A DNA stretch of 64,000 bases from Rhizomys pruinosus (GCA_009823505.1 VZQC01006636.1:509443-573442); one strand, 5' to 3'. Counted from the stretch's first letter, positions 1-11,477 are shown. Translations and numbers: made by a program. Notes: a model not told the origin generated them from the sequence alone.

Positions 1-32
1 TATTTGAGGAATTCAAACAGGCCAATAATATT

Positions 33-178
33 TTTGGTCTCCTTGAGACAGTGTCTCCCTGTAGCCACAGATGGCCTGGAACTCATTATGTATTCCAGGC
101 TGGCCTTGAACTCACAGAGATCTTCCTGCTTCTGCCTACTGAGTGCTGGGGTTAAAAGTGTGCACCACCACACCCAGC
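33..178 (-). mobile_element. B1 SINE
   Basis: Antisense B1 (7SL-derived): the GAGACAG...CTGGCCTTGAACTCACAGAGATC core and a CACCACACCC end are visible, moderately diverged. Confidence 0.85.
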
Positions 179-239
179 AAGCCCAGAATCCATTCCCTGG
201 AGCCTGGTTAACCACAGAGAGTAACATCCTTATTCTCTC

Positions 240-1085
240 TCTCAGCATCTTTCAGGTGCTAATAGTTCCTCACCTAGAGCTTGTGTTTCCTATCCACTTC
301 TTCACTTCTAGGCTGGGATTTTGTCTGTCTTGACCTTATGGGGGACTAGTGCCTGTTCTGGTCACCGGTATGAGTTCACATGAGTAACTGTTTATCTGTC
401 TGAGACACTGCATCCTTGTGTTTATCCACCACCTCTGGCTCTTACAATTTTCCTCTTTCTCTTCCTCAATGATTCCTGAGCCTTGGGAGATAGAAGTTTG
501 ACGTAGGTGTCCTATTCAGGGATCAGCAGTCTGCAGCCTCTTATTTTCTACAGGCTGACCAGTCCTGGGTCTCTGTGTTAATCACCAGCTGCTGCAGTAG
601 TGTAAGAATAACTTTTATGAATGGACAGAATCTGAGCTAATGACTTTTGATTAACCGTGGCAAACTCACTGAACCGGGTGCTCTTGGGGCATGGGCACCT
701 GAGTTTGACTCTTAGGAACCTCAATCTGCTGCTTTACCCCAAGTTAATGAATGAATCAATGGATGAATGGGGGTATGTTTGAGAATTAGCACATCAAATC
801 ACTGAGAGACAGTGTGCATCTTCATTAAAAATAATGAAGACTGGGAAGAGTGTTTGACTTTGTGATGAGATGTTCTAGGCCCAGGGATAAAAGGGAAAGA
901 TTGTCTGATAAGATAAGGGTGGAGCCAAGTTTGTACTTCCCCAATTGAAGCTGAATAAAAGAATGGGTGAGGCCTGACTCCAAAACACAGTTCCATGGCA
1001 CAATTCCAAGAGACATCTGGGGAAAAGAATATCCTCCAAGTTTGGGGCCACTGTCAAAAACTAAAGAGGCAGGCTGTTTATTCAG
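240..1085. other. Spacer, no gene seen
   Basis: Mostly unique-looking sequence. Short open frames on the minus strand have no recognisable protein content. A weak L1-like stretch is possible around 440-560. Confidence 0.5.
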
Positions 1086-1093
1086 GTACCAAC

Positions 1094-1534
1094 TGTAATG
1101 CAGCACAGTGATGCCACATTATAATGCAGCACGGTGATGCCACACTGTAATGCAACATGGTGATGCCACACTGTAATGCAGCATGGTGATGCCACACTGT
1201 AATGCAGCACAGTGATGCCACACTGTAATGCAGCACAGTGATGCCACACTGTAAAGCAGCACAGTGATGCCACGCTGTAATGCAGCACAGTGGTGCCACA
1301 CTGTAATGCAGCACGGTGATGCCACACTGTAATGCAACATGGTGATGCCACACTGTAATGCAGCATGGTGATGCCACACTGTAATGCAACATGGTGTTCC
1401 ACACTGTAATGCAGCACGGTGATGCCACATTGTAATGCAGCATGGTGATGCCACACTGTAATGCAGCACAGTGATGCCACACTGTAATGCAGCATGGCGA
1501 TGCCACACTGTAATGCAGCACGGTGATGCCACAT
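1094..1534. repeat. 26-bp minisatellite, 17 units
   Basis: The unit TGTAATGCAGCACAGTGATG+CCACAC is repeated 17 times; sixteen units are 26 bp and one (1380-1404) is 25 bp. Variation is confined to a few positions (GCAGCA/GCAACA, CACAG/CACGG/CATGG). All three minus-strand frames stay open across the array, giving His/Cys/Ala-rich 26-residue repeats that are a by-product of the tandem structure. Confidence 0.95.
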
Positions 1535-1612
1535 TGCTTTAACCCACAAGGAAGTCAAGACTGTCCTTAAAATCTTATTAGAAGTTGGCTGACTTCCTTA
1601 ATTAGGAAACTT

Positions 1613-1755
1613 CCCAGGACCCACATGGCAGCTAATTTCTGTCCTAAGTCCACTTCTAAGGGAATCCAACACCTCTTCTGACCTCCATAGGCACTGCAGA
1701 ACACGCATGCAAGCAATACATTTGCCTGCATAAAAAATAGATTAAATACTTTTAA
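1613..1755 (+). mobile_element. B2-type SINE, 5'-truncated and diverged
   Basis: Matches the 3' half of B2: CCCACATGGCAGCT, AATCCAACACCTCTTCTGACCT and GCACTGCAGAACACGCATGC, with an A-rich tail. Confidence 0.7.
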
Positions 1756-1920
1756 AAATTAAGATCTCTATCCTATAACATTAGGAATGGAATCCCATGA
1801 GGGTAGAAGGCAAAGCCACATAAACGAGGAGGTGCAGTATGCATAGACATCATCCTTGTCTGGCTAATGATCATTTCCAAGATGATCTGAGGATGCTCAG
1901 GAAGGAACTCTTAAGAGCTT

Positions 1921-2590
1921 TTTTTTTTTTTTAATTAGTTTTTTATTGATGCTTTGTGCATTTCATACATTTTTTCCAATTCAGTTCAGGCTTATTTCCC
2001 TTTCCCTCCCCCCCCACCCCACCCCATCCCAGATCATGCATTCTGCCATAACTGTCCTGCAACTTTCTCTCAGTTTTTTTTTTTTTCATTTTTAGCTATA
2101 AGTGATAATCCATGAGTACAAGCATCCTTCATGCAAAACCTATCTGCAGGCTGTTGTGCCCAAACACCTACAGCCCCACCATCCAGTGGGGGGTGACAGG
2201 TTGTTTGTTCAATCAAGTTGATCAAATGAGTGTCCAGCCTATCATTCTGTAGTTTTCACCATTTCACCCCAAGACAGCCCTTACATTCTACCCTCACCCC
2301 TCTTCCGCAGGTTGTTCCTAGGCTAGAAAGGGCACAGGTGGATGAGAAAACATTAAAACATCCTCTCTCTGGAGCTGGTTGACTCCTGGACTCTGGTCAA
2401 TTCTGGCTGTTTCCTTTTCTATGGGCTGACGTTTGTCCAGGAATAATCCTTTGATCCTACTAATTGAAGTCACAAGCAATTAGATATTAGGTATTTTAAA
2501 CAGCACTAATAGTTAGGTAGGTTACTTTAGCATTAGACTACAGTTTGGATATGTTAATCCATGAATACATTTTTCCCCCCTTGTTAAATA
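1921..2590 (-). mobile_element. L1 3' end, copy A of a three-copy set
   Basis: Antisense L1 3' UTR: poly-T, then TTTTATTGATGCTTTGTGC and a C-rich polypurine complement. It continues into a family-specific 3' UTR segment also present at 3429-4112 and, inverted, at 50531-51155. It has many single-base gaps relative to the other two copies. Confidence 0.75.
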
Positions 2591-3130
2591 AGACTGCTAG
2601 GATCAGGAACACGATATACCAGGGAACCAGACCAGTGTCGGGGATGTGTGGGGAAAAGGAGGACACTATCCATTATTGGGTAGGAATGTAACTTGACAGG
2701 CCACTGTGAAAGCCAGTGTCGGAGAACCCTTAGAAGGACTAACAAATGAGCCTTCCATTGACCCAGTCATCCACTCCTGGGAATTATACCCCACAAGACT
2801 CTTCAAGATACATGAAAGAGATACATGACAGCTATGTTTATGCCAGCTCTGTTCACAATAGCCAAAAAAGCGTGGAAACCAGCCCAGGTGCCCTCAACTG
2901 AACGAGTGGATAGAGAAAATGTGATTTACATGTATACAATGGAATACTTAGCACCAGTATTATTGTAAGAGGGACAAACATCATGAAACTTTGCAGGGTA
3001 AATGGATGGACTGAATAAGACATTATGATTAATATAGTGAAAACAGTCCCAGAAAAATAAAAAAGAAAAAAAACAAACGACAAAGGTGTCCCTCATATAG
3101 GATGCTAGTACCAACAAACCCCAGATATAA
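2590..3130 (+). mobile_element. L1 fragment (3' of ORF2), sense
   Basis: Contains the conserved L1 stretches GGGAATTATACCCCACAAGA, CACAATAGCCAA, ATACAATGGAATACTTAGC and AACATCATGAAACTTTGCAG, in plus orientation. Degenerate, no open frame. Confidence 0.75.
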
Positions 3131-3428
3131 TATTTCTCATGGGGAGGGATGCATGTAAAAAGAACAACAGAAAGACTGCCTCTTAAGTAGCATCTTTAAA
3201 TGTAAACAACTGACTTCCTTTTTATCCAGACTAAGCATCTGCATTAATTTCCTCAGAAGTGAAACAACTTTATATTTGTGCCCAGCAACCTCCAGGCCCT
3301 CTGTCTCAGGCACCTTGGTCTTTTATTGAATACCAGTTCTGGTTTTGTACCTGGACATTATCTCTTCTTATTTTGTCTCTACCCTTGCGTTCTTCTTTTT
3401 TTTTTTTTAATTTAAGGTTTTCTTTTTT

Positions 3429-4112
3429 ATTTTTCTTTTTTTTATTTATTGGATTGCTTTGGCATTGCATACATCATTTTCAATTCCTTGTCCAGGCTAT
3501 TTCCCTTTCCCTTCCCCCCCACCCCCACCCCATCCCAGATCGTGCATTCTGCATAAAACTGTCCATCCTGCCATCTTTCTCTCAGTTTTTTTTTTCTTTC
3601 ACTTGTAGGCTATAAGTGATAATCATGAGTACAAGCAATCCTTCATATGAAACCCAATTTGCAGGCTGTTGAGCCAAAACCACCACAGGCCCCCACCATC
3701 CCGCGGGGGGTGAGGGGTTGTGTATGTTCATCAAGTTGATCACAATGAGTGTCCAGGACTACACTTGCTTGTAGTTTCACCTTCACTCCCAATTCACAGC
3801 CCTTACTTATTCTACCACGCCCTCCTTCCGCAGATTGTTCCCTAGGCTTTGAGAAAGGAGCACAGGTGGATGAGAAGCAAAACAATCCACTCTCTATGGA
3901 GCTGTTGTCTTGGACTCTGGTCAATTCTGGCTGTTTCCTTTCATGGGCTGACAGTTTGTCCAGGAATAACCTTTCGATCCTACTAATGAAGCACAAGCAA
4001 TTAGATATATAGGTATTTAAACAGCACTAATAGTTATGGTAGGTTACTTTGGTATAGACATATATGTTTGGATGATATGTTAATCCATGAATTACATTTT
4101 TTCCTGTTAAAT
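3429..4112 (-). mobile_element. L1 3' end, copy B of a three-copy set
   Basis: Same segment and orientation as the element at 1921-2590, about 1.5 kb downstream, with fewer indels relative to the copy at 50.5 kb. The polypurine complement lies near 3510. Confidence 0.75.
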
Positions 4113-4129
4113 ATGACAGGGTCTTATTG

Positions 4130-5010
4130 TGGCTTATAACATCTCCTAACCTGTAGAGGATGTAAGCTTGTGGCATCAGCCATGGGTTATTCCTCCAAGG
4201 AGAGAGCCAATAGCCAATTAGGTTTGGGATATACAGGCATATGGCTGCCTCTGCTGCACAGTATTTCCAGGCCGGTGAGGTGTAGCTGGTGCTGACAGTG
4301 GAGTCTTGTTTGACTCAAGGAGACCCATATTTGCTTTATTGGTTGAGTGGTCTTTGGTAACACTCTCTGATATTCCAGAGGCCATTTGTACACTTGCTAT
4401 ACTCTGGTTTCTCTTCAGATCACATAAATCTTTTGCCTTTTACCCTTGCCTTCTTAGTCCTTTGCTGTTCCACATTCTGGTGCCATAGTCTAACTCCTGT
4501 AGCTCCCTTGATAAAGGAGCTGACATTAGCTCCCTCAGACTAAAGTGTGTACCAGACTTAACAAACCTGAAATAGTTCACTAGAAATTTTAAGTAACCAT
4601 GGCATTTATACTGGTTCTACAAAACCTCCTCTAAGTCATGGTTCATCTTCTGTTGCTATATCTTCAGTGAGTGGATTAATAAAATACTAGTATATGCCTA
4701 ACAAAAACATGATATGGAATTATCACAAATTAGGTTGTACACAATATTTCAATAAGGTAAACTTTTAGTTATTTTAGGCTTCACAAATGAAAAAATTTCA
4801 GCTACTTATTCCAAGCTACAAAGAGATGTGATTTTTCATGCAGCTGTGTAATGACAAGAATAGGTATAGAAAAAGGAATCATATCCCAATTTGTAACTCA
4901 CTTCTGACCTTAATGTAAAGGTTGGTAAAATTCTGTCATATTGAGCTTCAGTGTCCTGGAGAAAATAATATGTTACATCAAGTAAGGATGAAGTTTTTAC
5001 GCATCAGTTA
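4130..5010. other. Spacer, no gene seen
   Basis: No coding signal. Positions 4866-5010 are the non-L1 part of a segment duplicated at 6387 onward. Confidence 0.5.
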
Positions 5011-5160
5011 TCTTTTTATTCAAAGTATTTTATTGGATTTTGTGCATTTGATACAAAATATCTTAATCATCTTTATACACTTTCCCCCATCTGCACCCTC
5101 CCATAGACCTCTCCAAGTGATTTCATGCATTCTGTCATTTCCGTTAAGTCCTAGTGAGTC
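4866..5160 (+). repeat. Direct duplication, copy 1 (295 bp)
   Basis: Matches 6387-6681 in the same orientation over its whole length with small indels and substitutions. It includes about 145 bp of non-L1 sequence plus the start of an antisense L1 3' end. Confidence 0.8.
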
Positions 5161-5480
5161 AAATCAGACATTTCATACTACAAGTTCATCCACTGGGGTA
5201 TAGTCAGCCTATCTAAGAATCTTTCCTTTAAAGATCACCTCTCCCTCACCCAGAAGTAATCAGCTGCCAATAGTTCTTCAAGATAATATTGGGGCCTGCT
5301 GCCCATTTTTCCAGTTCTATTTTGAGTTCTTGTCTGTTTGATTTAAATGGATCATGTGCATACTGACACCATTGCTGTAGATTCATATGAGGAAGGTCCC
5401 AGGAGTTGAAAGACTATTTCCATATGGTCATGCACCTCCTCCCCCCGTTCTTACAATCTTTCTACCCCTTCTTCTACAAT
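5021..5480 (-). mobile_element. L1 3' end, antisense
   Basis: Starts with TTTTATTGGATTTTGTGCAT, followed by CTCCCATAGACCTCTCCAAG and TTCATCCACTGGGG, the typical antisense L1 3' UTR of this genome. Confidence 0.75.
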
Positions 5481-6386
5481 GGTCCCAGAGCCATGAGAGG
5501 GTCAAGTTTAATATGAGTCCTGTCAGCAGTCCTATCAGTTACTGACTGTTCCTCCTTTCCAAATACATCCTTTGCTGTGGGCTCCATATTAAGCAAAACA
5601 GACCTTGTAAACATTTCTGTCCTGATTCAGACTTAGGATGTTAATAATTGTCACACAATGAAAGGATATCTCTTCCTGATGCCCATGTGTTTCTGCTAAC
5701 ATTTTTTTTTTCTGGTAATAGTTTCCTTCCATGTGTGTGTTAAAAAGAAAACATCCAATGAAGCTGTTATCATTGACTTTCATCAATATATTCATTAGTA
5801 GGTAGGTCCCATTCATAAGTTTAGTGATTTTCGTAGGTAGATTCCAGTGAATCTCATAAGAACCCATCAATTTCCCAACTCTACACGTTAGCACTTTGGT
5901 GTTTGATGGGTATATATTACCAACATGGTCTAGCTGAAGCCTAGCTTGTCTATCAATCCCAGACAAACCTCCTTACCCACCAGTCACTGACCCCTGTCAC
6001 CCTACTGTAAGGCTCACAGCTTGCCAATATCACACAAATTTCTTAAACTTCATTTCATAAACTAGTTCTGGATCCCAAAAAAACATAATGACCTTCTCCA
6101 CCATATCTTTAACCAGTATACGAATCACAGTGTTCAGGAAGGAAACTACCCCCAAAATATGTACCTTTCTTAGCTATTCATTTTATAATCCCAGAGTTTT
6201 CTTTAATCCTTTATCATTAATTCACTAATAAAACTATTCAAAATGTGTTGACATACCAAAATCACAATTAAAAAATAATAATATAAAAAAACCAAATATG
6301 TACTGACCAAACACCACTGGTCCTATAGATAAGTTTGGCAATGGGAATCCCCTAGAAATAAACCAGACACAAAATTTTAAAGAACA
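5480..6386. other. Spacer, no gene seen
   Basis: AT-rich unique sequence. A 125-codon minus-strand open frame at 5589-5966 has no recognisable domain and no supporting signal. Confidence 0.5.
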
Positions 6387-6681
6387 ATAGAAAAAGGAAA
6401 CATATCCCAATTTAACACTCAGTTCTGACCTTAATATGAAGGTTGGTAAAATTCTGTCATATTGAGCTTCAGTGTCCTGGAGAAAATAATATGTTACAAG
6501 TAAGGATAAAGTTTTTGTGAATCAGTTATTTTTTTCTTCAAAGTATTTTTATTGAATTTTTGTGCATTTCATACAAAATATCACAATCATCTTTGTACCC
6601 TTTCCCCATCTGTTCCCTCCCATAGACCTCTCTCAATGGGATTTCATTCATTCTACCATTTATGTTAAGGCCTATCGAGTC
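6387..6681 (+). repeat. Direct duplication, copy 2 (295 bp)
   Basis: Second copy of 4866-5160, including its antisense L1 3' end (6535-6680). The L1 insertion therefore preceded the duplication. Confidence 0.8.
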
Positions 6682-6719
6682 TATAGGCCTCTAAACATGA
6701 TCAAATAATTCAACAAATT

Positions 6720-6880
6720 TAAAAACACAAACCAAAAACAACAAAGAACTAAAAGAACATAGGGATAAACTTCCAGATGAATTTATGAAAGAAATAACAA
6801 TATTGAACAAAACTCAAGCTGAAATGAAAAAGGAAATGAAACACTCAAGAATTGAGAGAGAGAGAAAGAGAGAGAGAGGA
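6720..6880 (+). mobile_element. Possible L1 ORF1 coiled-coil remnant plus GA repeat
   Basis: A short Lys/Glu-rich open stretch (ELKEHRDKLPDEFMKEI and following, from about 6740) looks like L1 ORF1 coiled-coil sequence. It is followed by a (GA)n run at 6857-6882. Weak evidence. Confidence 0.3.
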
Positions 6881-6919
6881 GAGATAAATAAACTGTCTAA
6901 TGACAAATTATACATGCAA

Positions 6920-7479
6920 TATCTCTATGTGAGTCCATGTGCATAGCTGAAGGGTACATAACAAGAAATAGTGCCAGACAGGAGAAACCATCCTTTGAGA
7001 TGTGGGCCAGGGTAGTCCAAGAGACTCCCAAAATTACAGTCTATGCCACAGCCCTTTATTGCGTCCCAGAACCTGAAGGTAAGACCCTATTCCTGAAGAC
7101 AGGACATGCTTCAGAGACTAGATTTGGAACAACGGAGTTAGAACTGATCTGAAGGCCACTTCCCCTGAAGGCTAGCTAGCTTTCATAGCTTTAAAGAGCA
7201 CTATGCAAGCTGCTAAGGAAAAGCATCCATCAATGTTCCAAGTCCAGCTACAAGGCCAAATAACCACATCAGTGACTAGCATGGCTTACAATACTGGTGC
7301 AGTACTGGCACCTTTATCTTGGAGGCAACCAACAGCTAGCTAATTAGACATAAAGCTAACTCGGTGGGAGGAACCTCGTGTGTGGTACTTTAAACATAGC
7401 CAAATTCACATGGATAGAGAGGTCATTGATCTTAGAGAAATCTCCAAGGCTTTCACATCCATAAGCTAATGTAATTTCT
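6920..7479 (+). mobile_element. L1 3' UTR, first part (interrupted by a younger L1)
   Basis: Homologous to 10588-11130 and 20820-21070 in the same orientation, with shared blocks such as GGAGAGGTCAT and TAATGTAATTTCT. It is split at 7480 by an antisense L1 and resumes at 7945. Confidence 0.7.
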
Positions 7480-7944
7480 CTTTTTTTGCTTTTTATTTTT
7501 TATTTTTTATATATATTTTGTACAAGATTATCAAATCTAGACCCGTGTCCCCCACCATATCCCCCCACCCTACCAGAGCTCATATATTCTGCCAAACAAG
7601 CTTTTCATCTCTTTCTCAGTCTTTCTCAAAATTCTCCATGTAGAAGTTGACTGTTTTGAGTAAAAGTACACTATTTCAGTCAGTTATTTGATGCAGTCTT
7701 CTCTGTTGTTGTTGTTGTTGTTGTTGTTGTCATTGTTGTTTCCAATATGCATCACTCCCAACTGCTTGGACAAAAGCTCAAGGAACCATGCTCAAGAAAT
7801 GCAACTAGGTAATTGGCATTAGCATCTACAGATGAGGGATACCATTCGTCGTTTGTTTTTCTGGGACTGTGTTACTTCACTCAGCATGATGTCTTCTAGC
7901 TCCAGCCATTTTCCTGTGCTTCAGGTGGTCTTGGGATATCTCCA
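7480..7944 (-). mobile_element. 5'-truncated L1 insertion with 14-bp target duplication
   Basis: The antisense L1 3' end starts with poly-T and runs to the conserved TGTTACTTCACTCAGCATGA region. Perfect 14-bp flanks CTAATGTAATTTCT at 7466-7479 and 7945-7958 mark the target site duplication. It is inserted inside an older L1 3' UTR. Confidence 0.9.
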
Positions 7945-8805
7945 CTAATGTAATTTCTTACTAAGTGCAAAATGTATCCTTATGTTTACAGTCAAGTATC
8001 CCAGTCACCACCCATTAACATCAAAGAAGCTTCTTTTGTTCCAGATGGAGATTATTACAGAGTATCACAACTTGTTACCTACAGACATTGGCTCTGAATT
8101 GCTCATGTTTAAGCATTTCATCTACAATGCATCCTCTATACTTAAGCTCGCACAACACAGAACACTGGGTAAAGAGGACACTAACGAATTTCTCAACTCT
8201 CATTAATGAAGCTGTCCCGTGCAACAGAGAGCAAAGAACACAAAAGGCCACCAATGCCCAAAGCATAGAGTTTAGGAGTCTGCACAGTGTGCATCCCTGG
8301 CCACATCTCCCATATTAAACTCCACTCGCTCAAGGCTCAGGGACCACTGCAAAAGAGGGAGCAGAAAGATTGTAAGAACCAGGAAGGAAGTGCATGATGA
8401 TATGGAAATACAATCCTACAAGCTCCTGGGATGCTCTACATATAAGCCTATAGCAATGGTGTCAACACACACAAGATCCATGCAAACTCATATGAACAAA
8501 AATCCAGCATGAATCAGCAGATCCCAGTCTTAGCTGAAGAAATATTGATGGCTGATAACTATTGGGTGAGGAAGAGCTGATCTTCTTGAAGCAAGAGACT
8601 GTGGTTGAACTTGCACTGAGGAAAGTTCAGGGACACTAACTTGATACAATAGGCCTTAAATCACATGACAGAGCATATGAACTCCAGTGCGGGTGCCGTG
8701 GGAGCTTCACAGTGGGCTAAGGAGCATAAAGGTGATTAAGAAAGGTGATTAAGATTGATTAGGGAGGGGTTAAGTACTAAATATGTAAAAATACAAAAAA
8801 TAAAA
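7945..8805 (+). mobile_element. L1 3' UTR, second part
   Basis: Continues the element of 6920-7479. It parallels 21061-22110 and 40126-40990 (CATCAAAGAAGCTTCTTTTG, CTAAGGCTCAGGGACCA-like blocks, TTGAACTTGCACTGAGGAA) and ends in an A-rich tail. The 74-76 codon frames here are chance. Confidence 0.7.
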
Positions 8806-8985
8806 AGTTAGCCAGGCATGGTGCATGCCTTTAATCCCCTAGCACTTTAGAGGCAGAGGCAGGGCAGAGGCAGGCAGATATCTGTGAATTCAAGGCCAGC
8901 CTGGTCTGCATAGTGAGTTCCAGTCCAGCTAGTGTTACAGGGTTATCCTGGCTCAAAAAGACCAAAAAAAAAAAAAAAAAAAGAA
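8806..8985 (+). mobile_element. B1 SINE with small internal duplication
   Basis: B1 with GCCAGGCATGGTGCATGCC at the 5' end and a poly-A tail. The box GCAGAGGCAGG is tandemly duplicated. Confidence 0.9.
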
Positions 8986-9092
8986 GAAGAAAGTAATCAG
9001 TATAACAACAAAAGTCAAAATAGACTCTAAATTAACTTTATCCTTAAATAACTATTTGCAAGTACATTCCCAACATAAATCAATAGAGTTGG

Positions 9093-9135
9093 AATATATA
9101 TATATATATAATATATAATATATATATATATATAC
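9093..9135. repeat. (TA)n microsatellite
   Basis: Alternating TA with one AATATAATA interruption, about 16 bases beyond the stop codon of the first OR gene, so probably in its 3' UTR. Confidence 0.9.
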
Positions 9136-9150
9136 TTCTGAATGTAGTGT

Positions 9151-10092
9151 TCAATGATCTGTTGAATTATTATCTGAAATCACTTTTGTTCTCCAGAGCT
9201 TCATTATTGCCTTTTTGACCTCAGCATTCCTGAGGGTGTAGATTAAAGGATTTAACATAGGGGCCACCATAGTGTAGAAGACAGCAACAGCTTTATCAAT
9301 TGGCAGAGTGCTCACTGGGCGTAGATACACAAATATGCAAGGTATAAAAAATAAGACAACTACGGTGATGTGAGACACACAGGTGGAGAGGGCTTTGCGC
9401 CTCCCCTCAGAGCTGTCGTTCTTTAGGGAATGCAAGATGATCACATAGGATCCCATCAAGAGGAGGAAGTTAAACAGGCAGATGAAGCCACTGTTGGCAG
9501 CAACAAAAAGGCCAAGGGTGTGAGTGTCCATGCAGACGAGTTTCAACAAAGGGTACAAGTCACACATGAAATGGTCTATGATGTTAGGGCCACAGAAGGG
9601 CAGCCAGACCATGAAGAGGATCTGAATTGTTGCATGGAGAAATCCTCCTGTCCAGGCCACTCCCACCAGCAGCATGCAGAGCTTGTGGCTCATGATGGTC
9701 ATGTAGTGCAGAGGTTTGCAGATGGCCACGTAGCGGTCATAGGCCATCACTGTCAGGAGGATGATCTCAGTAGCTCCAAAGATGTGTTCTGCATAGACTT
9801 GAGCCATGCATCCATGAAAGGAGATGACTTTGTTGTCTTGAAGGGAGTCCACGATCAGCTTAGGAGCTGAAGAAGAAGTGTAAATGGTATCGAGCATGGA
9901 AAGGTGGCTCAGGAAGAAGTACATGGGGGAGCTCAGAAGCTGGCTGCTGAGGATGGTGACCGCAATGAGCAGGTTGCCTGAAAGTGTTACCAGGTACAGA
10001 ACCAGAAAGGTCACAAACACGACTTTCTGCATTTGGGGGTTCTGTGTAAGACCTATTAAGATGAATTCTGTCACATTCCTTTTATTCTCCAT
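9151..10092 (-). CDS. Olfactory receptor, family 4 (OR4C-like), intact; OR-1
   Basis: Odorant-binding seven-transmembrane GPCR, expected in the cilia membrane of olfactory neurons and coupled to Golf/adenylate cyclase (family knowledge). The 313-residue frame is uninterrupted and of normal OR length. Seen: N-glycosylation site NVT at 6-8; TM1 about 25-48 with GN at 39-40; [10 protein letters not shown] at 56-65; Cys95 (TM3 end) and Cys177 (ECL2) for the conserved disulfide, with Cys167 and Cys187; [10 protein letters not shown] at 116-125; SY at 215-216 in TM5; KALSTCVSH at 233-241 opening TM6; [12 protein letters not shown] at 278-289 in TM7. The GLTQNP start and [17 protein letters not shown] loop are typical of family 4. 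The start is the first Met, and the next Met is at residue 21. On the minus strand a pyrimidine-rich tract ends in AG at 10135-10136, 42 bases before the ATG, a plausible splice acceptor. A TA repeat begins just beyond the stop. The exact orthologue cannot be named without a database search. Confidence 0.95.
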   Translation of the reverse strand: MENKRNVTEFILIGLTQNPQMQKVVFVTFLVLYLVTLSGNLLIAVTILSSQLLSSPMYFFLSHLSMLDTIYTSSSAPKLIVDSLQDNKVISFHGCMAQVYAEHIFGATEIILLTVMAYDRYVAICKPLHYMTIMSHKLCMLLVGVAWTGGFLHATIQILFMVWLPFCGPNIIDHFMCDLYPLLKLVCMDTHTLGLFVAANSGFICLFNFLLLMGSYVIILHSLKNDSSEGRRKALSTCVSHITVVVLFFIPCIFVYLRPVSTLPIDKAVAVFYTMVAPMLNPLIYTLRNAEVKKAIMKLWRTKVISDNNSTDH

Positions 10093-10134
10093 CTGTGTGG
10101 TTGTGATTTTTTAATCCAGGAAGCAATACTCTAC

Positions 10135-10158
10135 CTTTAAAAAAGAAGGGAAATAAAG
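10135..10158 (-). promoter_or_regulatory. Predicted 3' splice acceptor of the first OR gene's coding exon
   Basis: On the minus strand a pyrimidine-rich stretch runs through TTTTTTAAAG, with AG at 10135-10136. The exon would start at 10134, 42 bases before the ATG. The spacing matches the candidate acceptor of the 56.5-kb OR. Prediction only. Confidence 0.45.
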
Positions 10159-10159
10159 A

Positions 10160-10587
10160 TTCATAAATAATCAAGAAGTTCATAATCATATCCAAAGCAT
10201 TGTATCATTCAAAAATTCCCTTCAAATATAAAGCTCAAAATATCTATTAGTTGACTCTCCTAGACTTTTATTTTCTTGATCTCAAAAGTATTCTGATCCT
10301 GGCTCCAAATCTTTAGAGGTGAGCATATACCATGATATAACCACAGGTACCAGTAAAGTAGAAAGGAACCATTGGGGGTAGAGAGAAGAAGGCTGTGAGG
10401 AGAGAGAGATAGTAGGACACAGGTGATAACAAGGGGAAAACGGGGGGGGGGGCGACTTTAACTGGGGAGGTGAGAGAGGAGTCTATACAGGGAAAGAGAG
10501 AGGAAAGGGAAATAAATAATACTTACATAGTGTGAATAACCACAGGGAAATGTATTATTTCATATGTCTACTAATAAATACACATAT
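10160..10587. other. Spacer upstream of the first OR gene
   Basis: Likely intron or 5' flank of the OR at 9151-10092. Contains purine-rich stretches and an uninterrupted 11-G run near 10441. No exon can be defined from sequence alone. Confidence 0.4.
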
Positions 10588-11316
10588 AATACATATGAGT
10601 CCATGTGCCTAACAGAAGGTTTCATACCAAATCTCACAGTGCCAAAAAAGGGAAAAACCTCTCTTCAAGTCATTGGTTAAGGTAGGCCAAGAGACACCCA
10701 AAATAATTTAGGCTATGCCACAGCCCTTGTTGGCCTCCCAGAACTTAAAGGTAAGATCATATTGCTGAAGACAATATACTTTGGACATAGGACTTGGAGT
10801 AAGTGAGAGGACCTCCAACTATCCTCCCTGAAGACTAGCTTTCATAGTATCAGAAATTACTACATGCGCTTCCAAGGAGAAAAGCAATCAGTTGTCCCAC
10901 CCAGTTGCAAAATCTACAAACCACAATAATGACTGGCCCAGCAAAATATCTCTATTGGTGTCATAATGGTACATTTATCTTTAATCAACAGCTATCTAAT
11001 TGGACTTAGGTCTGCTCAATAGGAGGGAATTCATGCATAGCGCTCTAAACATAGTCAAGTAAACATGGATGGAGAGGTCATAGACCCTAGAAAAGAATCT
11101 ACTACTGCCACTTTCCTGAACCAATGTAATTTCTTACTACATTCTAAATACTTATCCTTATATTCATAGGTAAGTGTAGCTCTCACCAATCATCAAGGCA
11201 CTTTCTTTTTTGCAGAAAATGAAAACTATTACCAAGTTCCACAACTGGTCAAAATGCAGAGAATAAGTCATTGTGGGGTACCCAGACTTAATTGATACAT
11301 CTAAAATGCAACTTCC

Positions 11317-11477
11317 CCCAGGCATGGTGGCCCACGCCTTTAATCCCAGCACTCTGGAGCCAGAGGCAGGCGGATCTCTGTGAGTTCAAGGCCAGCCTGG
11401 TCCACAGAGCAAGCTCCAGGCCAGATAGGACTAAAGAGAGACACTGACTCAAGAAGACCAAAAAATTAAAATAAAAT
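11317..11477 (+). mobile_element. B1 SINE with 14-bp target duplication
   Basis: Full B1 with an (AAAAT)n-type tail. Perfect flanks AAAATGCAACTTCC are at 11303-11316 and 11478-11491. It is inserted in an L1 3' UTR. Confidence 0.95.

Noticed and set aside
1094..1534. Possible CRISPR array
   Set aside because: Units are contiguous with no unique spacers, and this is vertebrate nuclear DNA.
1078..1558. Three overlapping minus-strand frames of 137-158 codons
   Set aside because: Produced by the 26-bp minisatellite. All three frames being open is expected from the unit sequence.
5589..5966. 125-codon minus-strand frame
   Set aside because: No domain or context. AT-rich spacer.
9430..10114. Plus-strand frames of 146 and 76 codons
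   Set aside because: Antisense shadows of the intact OR gene at 9151-10092.
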